64,000 bases of DNA from positions 841,001-905,000 of the forward strand of contig NC_091947.1 of NCBI RefSeq assembly GCF_041260155.1, read 5' to 3'. The translations under genes were made by a program, and so were the position numbers. Source of the DNA: Ptychodera flava (Eukaryota; Hemichordata; Enteropneusta; Ptychoderidae). How positions within the stretch are numbered: position 1 is the stretch's first letter; each line of letters begins with the position of its first letter. Positions 56,660-64,000 of the stretch are shown piece after piece. Under the pieces are notes generated by a model, which worked only from the letters and a program-made list of their open reading frames with translations, was not told where the DNA came from and did no database searches.

Positions 56660-57211
56660 ATCAATGGGCGATAGCAGTTGGAATTCCAGGCAAAACCGTC
56701 GACTCTGCTTCCGTGCTTATGGCCTTCGCCCCGCAAATAGGACCCGTGGCTAAAGGCGGCCATGTGAAAATCGAACTTATCTCGAGGATAAAAAATATCT
56801 TTTTTGACGTTATTTCGAATGGCAGCCAGCGGTAGAAATGGGACAGGGAACGGTGAAAATAGAATATAGCGTTTTGCCGCACTCTGCTATCGACAATAAT
56901 AATTATGCTTATTTCGAAATCATACATTGTCAGTGAAAATAGGAAATAGAAATACTGAGGGGTAAATTTCAGTATTCACTTGATTTAGCATACGTACAAG
57001 TACCAGAAAATCAATAAAAAATTAAGTTTAATTTCCAAAATTAACCTATCGAAATGTTACTGCTGTAAACAGGTGAGATTTGCCACAGATTGATTTTCGA
57101 CCAAAATGTTTGCATCTTGTGTTAATTACTTTTTAAATTTCATGTTGAATTTTTAACCATTCTTTGTAACAATTTTAAACTTTAATCAACAGTTGTTAAA
57201 ATATCAGGAAC
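56660..57211. other. 3' flank of the ATP-grasp gene
   Basis: A 60-codon frame from ATG at 56656, overlapping the stop of the last exon, reads MNQWAIAVGIPGKTVDSAS and on to SNGSQR. It has no recognised relative and is more likely chance. Otherwise nothing is seen. Confidence 0.35.
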
Positions 57212-58262
57212 ATCACCCAGGGCTCGAAATTATCGGTAGTCCCGTGTCCACAGCTACCAAAACCCATGAAATTGTAGCCCACACTGACTACCAAAGTCTA
57301 GGACATGATATTACTTAATGGGCGAGATGACCGACGCTCATACAGTCAACCCAGCCGGACGCAGAAAGGCCAGACTATGACTTTGTTAAGCAAATTAAAA
57401 GCAACAGTGCAGTCGAATTTATTATGACAAACTTTCAATAAAGTATTATCTGAACTGATGTACTTGGATGACAGGCTCGGAAATGATCGCCAATGAATAT
57501 TTATTGTCATAGTTATTTAAGGTTCCAAGACAAGAAATTGACCATTTTAAACTAACAATTCTCTAGTGCTTAATAAGCTCAGAACCCTCAATGTACCAAT
57601 GACATTAAACACAAAGTTATTCAAACTGCAAAGAAAAAGCTGTCGGGCCATCCAAAATTACGCTTTCCGAAGTGTACGAGATCATCCCATGATACAACCC
57701 TTGGCAGGGCCTGTACAAGCAGAATTTCTGTCTGTATCAAGTAGCCTTGATCAACACTAAAATAGTCACAGGTGTAGTGTACTATGGTGGAGAAATATAG
57801 TCAAAATTGCCACGAAAGTGTTAGGAACATGAGTGTACAAAGTTGTCATACATCCTGAAATTCATAGCCAACTATTTTAGCCATGTTATGTTTACACGTG
57901 CTGAGTTAAAAATCGTTGTCATCGCGAACATCAAAACTTGCATATAAGTTCAGCGTATGTGTGAATAGGTCGACAAACTTTGAGGCGTCACCGTTGTCCA
58001 CTACACATGCTACATCGCATGTACCGTTCTCCTAAAGCTATGATCTGCAGGTATTGATGTCAAATGACAAGAAAATTCACTTCCTGGATAGAATCATGAA
58101 AAATAAATCTTTCATTGTTTAGATATAAATAAAATATCCTTTACAAAAAACCTCTTCACTCATGCTTGGGCTATCAGACCTTGTCACTGGGCTACCAACT
58201 TCAGAAAATGGTAGCCCAATGGGACTACCAGGCAAAAAAGTTCATTTCGAGCCCTGATCACC
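57212..58262. mobile_element. 1.04-kb inverted-repeat element (CAGGGCTCGAAAT ends)
   Basis: The element is 57218-58256, starting CAGGGCTCGAAATTA and ending TTTCGAGCCCTG. ATCACC lies directly outside both ends (57212-57217, 58257-58262). Subterminal GGTAGTCCC and GTAGCCCA motifs recur. CAGGG-type ends suggest hAT, but hAT usually gives 8 bp, so the superfamily stays open. Confidence 0.75.
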
Positions 58263-58555
58263 GACTCAAGCCCCCACTCAATAGTTTATATGACTGTTGA
58301 TTAGCTGGACTTATAAACTCTAGACATGGAGATAATTCATTTCCCCCTATTTTTTCACATTACTGTATAATAAAATTATAAAAAAAAACATACCATTTCA
58401 TTTAAAGTTTGAGAAAAAATTTAATGTAGTCAAAATATTATAAGTTTAGGGGTTATCATACTAATATCTGGTGTAAGCTGTTAATTGATTAGTATCACTG
58501 CAGCTGCCTTTCAGGTTAATATTCAGTAGATCATGTCAGATTTTACATAAATAAT

Positions 58556-59947
58556 CAGAGTTCGCGTTTACGCAAAAATCGTGCGTATTTACGCATTGAA
58601 ATTGACTCTCTACGCATTTTGTTCATCATTATGCGTTTTCTATACGCAAAGGATAACACCGAAAGCACTCCCCACGACTGAGCTTAGGCGAAAACCAGAC
58701 GAAATTTGTTGCAACACATTTCTGTCAAACACTCATTTTGTGTGGAAAGTTTTGGATTCTCTGGGCGTTGTCTGATAAATTGGCATCGTAGTCCACACGT
58801 TATCACGTTGGGCACGTTTATCATGTCAGCTGTGCCAATGAATTACGTTGCTAATTTTCAGGCGAGCGATAGTTTCTGAAAGTGAGTGATTGACAGAAAT
58901 GTTGCGACAAATTATATAAATGCCAACCGAGCACGATTATCGCGTAGTTCCCAAATTTTGATCAAGCACACATGCAGCATGGCGTCGAAGCAGACAAATC
59001 TGTTTTAATTTCTTTCAACTTTGCTCTACGAGTCCGTGAAAAAATGATTCATTGGTAGAGCAGAAGTGTCTGGATGGTAACTGGTCGTTCAGGCACCAAG
59101 TCGTTTCGGCCCAAGTCGTTTCGGCCTCTCAATTTCCGGTCCCAAGTCACTTCGGCACCGCGACCCAAGACGTTTCGGCATCTGTGTTTCGATTTTTTTC
59201 AAACTATTTAGTAATTAGTTGACTGATCCGTCATATTCGTAAGCGTGACCTTTGTGTTCTGACCAGTACTTTATGTGCATTTTGTTTGAATTTTGCCGTG
59301 CTGTTTCCTCACCGCTTTCAAACTTTTTCCGTGTCGGCGGCTATTGATATCGATAAACTTGTGTCACAGATTTGAAAATGATATGAAGTTTTTTCTTACG
59401 TTCTCTTCCCATGTTCTCACAAAGATTAAGCATGTACGTGAATGTTTAGTTGACACTATACTTTTTAGTACTTTGATTTGTAACATTACGCTCCAGCACT
59501 AGTTCCCACAGGTAGCCTTCAGCGGTGTCGAACGTCTTGGGTTGCGGTGCCGAAACGACTCGGACTTGGGGCCTGAAATTGGAAGGCCGAAAAGTCTTGG
59601 GCCGAAACGACTTGGTGCCGAAACGTCCAGAAACCGTCTGGATAAGCTGCCATAACTCTAACTTTTGGGTTGCCCGATGTGTTGTGACGGTTGCATGTAT
59701 ACCCTTTGCTGTTACGTTTCAACATTGTTCAAGTTGTTCGTTAAACTGTTTTCATTAAAATAATGTTACATCGTACAATCCGAATATGTAGTGTAGGTTT
59801 ATTCAACGGCACATTGTATTTTGCTGTCAGTTTTTTCATCAATCGAGTGCGGAAGTGAAATTACGCACTCAAATCCAGCCATTACGCAATTTTAGCAGAC
59901 TAATGCGTATGCCGTACGCGAGGAGAAAAAAGTCACCGCGAACACTG
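58556..59947. mobile_element. hAT-like non-autonomous element with a nested foldback
   Basis: Ends are CAGAGTTCGCG and CGCGAACACTG. The subterminal regions are full of TACGCA and TGCGTA motifs on both sides, as expected for transposase-binding clusters. AT-rich flanks (taaataat and ataataat) are similar but not identical. The foldback at 59076-59635 sits inside. Confidence 0.65.
59068..59643. mobile_element. 560-bp foldback element with 8-bp target duplication, nested
   Basis: GTCTGGAT flanks both sides (59068-59075, 59636-59643). Terminal repeats begin GGTAACTGG and GGTTTCTGG, then share GGCACCAAGTCGTTTCGGCC. Inside each arm the unit AAGTCGTTTCGG is repeated several times. An 8-bp duplication fits hAT. 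Confidence 0.8.
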
Positions 59948-60174
59948 ATAATAATTCCAACTCAAAAATATCTCGCATGTGATCTATGAATTCATTCATT
60001 ACTTTTTCCTTTTTTAAAAATACGCATCTCAAAGTCGCACTGTGCACAGTGTTGAGTGCGACTTTTATATTATATGCGTTCCGACTTTGCGCGAGAGGTT
60101 TTAGGCAAAATTGATATATTTTAGCTCAACTTTCGGTCATTGTAATTATCTCTAGACAGCGCGGGAAAATCTGA

Positions 60175-60210
60175 TATAAATAGCGAGTTTTCTCACATCG
60201 ACATTCAGTC
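60175..60210 (+). promoter_or_regulatory. candidate TATA plus initiator core promoter
   Basis: TATAAATAG at 60175-60183 is followed 31 bases after its start by TCAGT at 60206, the animal TATA-to-initiator spacing. No clear downstream coding gene is visible. Confidence 0.3.
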
Positions 60211-60804
60211 ATTCAGTTAAGCATACGACCACACAGCAGCTGCGTCTGCATTTATCTGAGGCACGAGTAGCGGTTACAATCCCGTGCACTATACAAATGT
60301 ACATTAGCTACATGTTTGAACGTATTACTTTTTGTATACGCAAATTTTTAAAATCTCAGTTGTAAAACCAAATTATGATTAATAAAGTCATGCACAAATA
60401 AATATCAAACACATACTGACTGTCCCACTGTGGAACAGGATATAGATGGTCTGTTGTTGTGGTGATCTATTCAGCAAACCAATTGAAATAGGTTTAAAGA
60501 CTTTTAATAAAGTTCAAGAATAAAATGTTTGAAATGGCAAAATGTTGTAAGGAATTATGAAATGAACATTTTGATAAAGATATAATTATGACAAATAGTC
60601 TCACGCAAAGATTTTATTTTCATTCGTCGCTCCTGACGGCATAGTCAGCATTGCGCCCTCACTCGGCATGGAAATTCTTTAAATACTGTCGAACAATAAG
60701 AGCCCTGTCATCGTGGATTATACCAGAAATCAAACACATGCAGTGAAAGGACGTACAATCTCCTCGAAATATTGCTTTTTCATTTTCCAAAGAATGATCC
60801 ACTG

Positions 60805-60875
60805 TCCGGTATTCGAACCTACCGTTCGTACATGAGGATACGAACTTCATTTGTCCAGCTATTGGACTACATACA
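60805..60875 (-). tRNA. tRNA-like fragment (tRNA-derived SINE head or decayed tRNA)
   Basis: On the minus strand there is a D-arm-like GTCC and GGAC pair, an anticodon-arm-like GTTCGTA and TACGAAC pair, and a T-arm CGGTA, GGTTCGAA, TACCG with a B-box. The acceptor stem does not pair, so it is not a working tRNA. Confidence 0.3.
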
Positions 60876-61797
60876 CACATTTGATGATGACTCTTGGGGG
60901 CGCTCGATTTATAACGCAGAGAGATGTTGCTGCAACAAGTACTCTTCATTTGAGCAGATCAAAAACAAATCAGCTGATAACAATTCTTCTACGATTTTTC
61001 AGATTTCAAAACAGTGTAACATTTCAAGAAGACAGGAACAACGTTATTTGGTGTCCATTTCATTTCGATAATGTAAACACATGATTGCGATGCCACCAAG
61101 GTAATTAACTAGACGCTATCAGAGTCTTTGGAAGAAGAGGGGGTAGCTCATTACAAAGTTGTACTCAAGATGGAAAAAAGTCAATTTACTAAATTTTGTT
61201 AGTGTACTCTTATTTATTTTATTTATGTTTGATTTGTTAACATAGTCAATTTCTGTAAGACATTTTCTGTAGGACAGTCAATTTCTTGAAACATTTTACT
61301 TCAATATTATTGAAAACCAAAGTGTTCATATGCTAACTGTTTCGGCACTGAATTATACATACTACATATTCGAAAGCAGAAGAGAATAACATTTCGCTTG
61401 TATTTTCGTATATTTGCTAAAAGATTAAAATAGGTATTTTCAACATGGCATTGGGAGAAGAATGAAATTGATAGCCTGGTCATTATCTCTATAAATGTCA
61501 AACATTTCATTCTATTCCTGAGCCTTTCAGGTAAATACAGTCAGTTTGAGGCTTGTGTTTGTACTGGTCATATACATTACACAAACTGTATTTCATTTCT
61601 TACGGTTTGTGTCTTCAGGCCTCTAGATCACAGCATGACATAGATGAATTTAGGTCGACTCGTTCAAATTTTCACCTTTAGTTTTACACGATACATCGCA
61701 CGAAAGAGTCAGGGCATCAACTTCGAGAAGAATGGAAGCTTGTTTCCTTGTATAACAGAACTCGAATATTATACAACATTGAGCGGATGTTAGTTTA

Positions 61798-62020
61798 TTA
61801 ACCCTTTGAGTGCTATAAATTTTCCCACCGAAATTTCAGTGCACATTTTACCAATTTTTATGAATTTTTCTGTAATTTTTGTTGATAATTTTAGATCAAA
61901 TGGACATCACATTTCATTGGCTACAGTTTTTCACCAAAATTTTGTCAAAAATCTGAAAACATTGTCTGGGGCACATTTTATAAAGGTGACAAAAATTGAC
62001 TTTGGCGCTCAAAGGGTTAA
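61798..62020 (-). mobile_element. TTAA-flanked MITE (CCCTTTGAGTGCC family), copy B
   Basis: TTAACCCTTTGAGTGC at the left and GCGCTCAAAGGGTTAA at the right. The interior matches the copy at 21184 in reverse orientation (ctttataaaggtgacaaaaattgac). Confidence 0.85.
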
Positions 62021-63078
62021 GGAATTTTACCGCAGTCTTTACAATCTCTGCCACAAGGTGATGACGATCTAGATGATCATTTCAGTTTCTTTTCGGGGGA
62101 TTACAAAATTTCCTTTGACTCAAGCATCATCTAAGCAAATTCTGCGTGGCTTTGAGTGTATTCCCCCTCAAGCAAATTCAGTTTAAGATGCTTTCTTTTA
62201 ACAGGCACAACAACCTCATTCTTGCCCAAATTGAGATCACCGACTTTGTGTAATTTTCAAGGAAAACGTTACATCAATAGCAAAGATTTGATATGATCGC
62301 ATCTAAAGGGAGTGTTTTCAGTTGATTTCACATGACTTCTGTCACTGTTTTCTGTTTTCTTTACACGATAGGAATAATCAGTTGAAAACATTTATAAGTA
62401 AAGCCAGGGGGAATTACCATTACATGACTCTGTTGAAATGAGGTATACTACTAATATTATATAGGGCTCAGCCCTTGGTGTCGCGCCAGGGGTTAAGATT
62501 GGCAATGTTATTTGTATTGATTCATGATAAAATGTAATTAATTGTTACTTCATAAACGTATATATGACAACTATGCCCAGTTTCCCTCTGATGAAAGCAG
62601 TTCACGTACGTACACGCGCGGACGTCAAACCCTGCAGCAGTGCAGGTAGGCCTGTAGATTTTCTGTAACGTGTAAAAATTTTGGACAAAAATTGGCAAGT
62701 TTTACATTGATAACAGCCTATTGCGTTAAACAAAGGGACGTATCATGCAATCATTATCATTGCAATGGTAACCGCACTGCCCAACTTCCACTTGCAAGCT
62801 GAAAACTATAGCGTTCCGTCTAAAAACTGGCAATTTTTGAATTTAATTATTGATACTGGGGGCGCTTTTCTAAAATTCAATCCCGGCATTCTTTGCGTAT
62901 GCCACCGTTCATATGCGCGACTGTTTTCTCCCTTTATCTATATTACGATATTCTGTATCAGCGACAAGGTGCATAATAACATTTACTGGCTAATAAAAGA
63001 GGTATATTTTATAAATGGCATGTTATATAATAATAATTTGTTTCGTATTTGTTTATTTACGAGTACTCAAAAAAAAAC

Positions 63079-63150
63079 ATGGCGGCGCCCACGAAAGAAG
63101 GGTACACTTCCGGTTACTCGCATAGTATATTATGAATAAGCGCATGCGTA
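63079..63150. promoter_or_regulatory. candidate CpG-type promoter (YY1, ETS, NRF1 motifs)
   Basis: ATGGCGGC (63079), ACTTCCGGTT (63106) and GCGCATGCGTA (63140) match the YY1, ETS and NRF1 motifs that cluster at housekeeping start sites. The associated gene would probably lie beyond the right edge or be very short here. Confidence 0.4.
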
Positions 63151-63852
63151 GTAAGCCGCTGGCGCGACTATTATTCAGGAATGAATCGATCTCCAAGGTA
63201 TAAACGCGCCTCATAGTCAGTCTGTGAATGAGCAATTTGTGAATCGCTCTTTTCCCCGTCATATCACAGTCACATTTTCCATGATGCAACAGTGCCCGAC
63301 AAAAGTCATTGGGACGATATTACAGTGGCAATTAGCGGACACAGCAAGCGTTTTGCATTCACAGCAGCAAAGGGAGTCGTTATACTGAGCGTCAGAAATA
63401 GAGTAAATGGGCAGAGCCCCCATCCCTAAAATCCGGTAATTTCGTATTCAACGGTTCCGAAGCTAAGTTTTACAAATCGCTTTGTATAGAGATAGTTAAC
63501 AATGTACCGGCGTGAGACGTTTTAGATACCGTAAGAAGTAGAAATCAACAGGATATATCGTACTGTTACAACCAATGGAAACTACAGTGACCCATGCAGA
63601 GACAGAGAATACGGTGAATCAGTGCACGGAACGATTCGATCCATAAATGTAAATTTATTTCCATAAATGGCACTAACCATAGTACAGCCATTTTTGATCA
63701 TCAAAATCATCAACGATACAAGTATACCAAATTATCACATTAAATAGGGAAGATGCATTATTAGAAAGTTGTCTGATGATGTTTAATGGAAATGAACTGT
63801 GGAATAAAAACAAGGCGACTCAATCTATGAAAAGCATGACTGACTAATATCA

Positions 63853-64000
63853 TGTTGTGCTGGGCATAGGATATGCTGTGCTGGGCATTCGATATGTTGT
63901 ACTGGGCATTCGATATGTTGTACTGGGCGTTTTATATATTGTGCTGGGCATTCAATATTTTGTGTTGTACCGGGCATTCAATATATTGTGCTGGGTATTT
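63853..64000 (+). repeat. 21-22 bp minisatellite at the right edge
   Basis: About seven units of the form TGTTGTACTGGGCATTCGAT with small variants. The array continues past the window. Confidence 0.85.

Larger units (their letters stand above)
59948..63852. other. gene-poor right end
   Basis: This stretch holds a TATA-type core promoter candidate (60175), a tRNA-like fragment (60805), one CCCTTTGAGTGC MITE (61798) and a housekeeping-type promoter candidate (63079-63150). No spliced or long coding gene is supported. The stretch from 62021 to 63060 shows nothing recognisable. Confidence 0.45.

Noticed and set aside
56656-56838. Frame MNQWAIAVGIPGKTV overlapping the ATP-grasp stop
   Set aside because: Short, unrecognised, and the opposite strand is equally open; treated as chance.
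60772-61084. Overlapping frames near the tRNA-like fragment
   Set aside because: No homology; part of the sequence is the tRNA-like fold.

Overview
The window reads as nuclear DNA of an invertebrate deuterostome. It is AT-rich, carries spliced genes with GT-AG introns of a few hundred bases to several kilobases, and is crowded with short inverted-repeat transposons, minisatellites and (AT)n/(ATAC)n microsatellites. The gene set and the many non-autonomous DNA transposons would fit a hemichordate (acorn worm) or a lancelet. The sequence alone does not settle which. Layout, left to right: the 3' part of a TEX36-like gene (+, 917-2781); a 6.5 kb gene-poor gap with transposon remnants and a CTCF-like site; TM2D2 (-, 9290-11958) head-to-head with STX18 (+, 12210-22465) across a 251-bp shared promoter; a transposon-rich gap; FUOM, fucose mutarotase (-, about 27187-37741, large introns full of repeats); a long repeat-rich gap with an inverted pair of hammerhead ribozymes; an unrecognised four-exon gene, probably secreted (+, 44626-48311); a dense transposon cluster (49130-54060); a two-exon ATP-grasp gene with three apparent one-base losses (+, 54069-56659); and a nearly gene-free right end with nested transposons, two promoter-like sites and a minisatellite running off the edge. 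The four recognised genes share no pathway: STX18 is an ER SNARE, TM2D2 a membrane protein tied to Notch, FUOM a sugar mutarotase and TEX36 a testis protein. Their linkage is still informative. The human counterparts lie at 10q26 (TEX36, FUOM), 8p11 (TM2D2) and 4p16 (STX18), which are members of the FGFR-bearing paralogon made by the vertebrate genome duplications. The window therefore looks like a piece of the pre-duplication linkage group. The most striking non-coding items are (1) three copies of a roughly 616-bp element whose ends start CACAGTA and which is flanked by 5-bp target duplications, resembling the Transib/RAG superfamily; one copy sits inside the terminal repeat of another transposon; and (2) two complete type I hammerhead ribozymes arranged head-to-head between (AT)n tracts, probably from a Penelope-like element.
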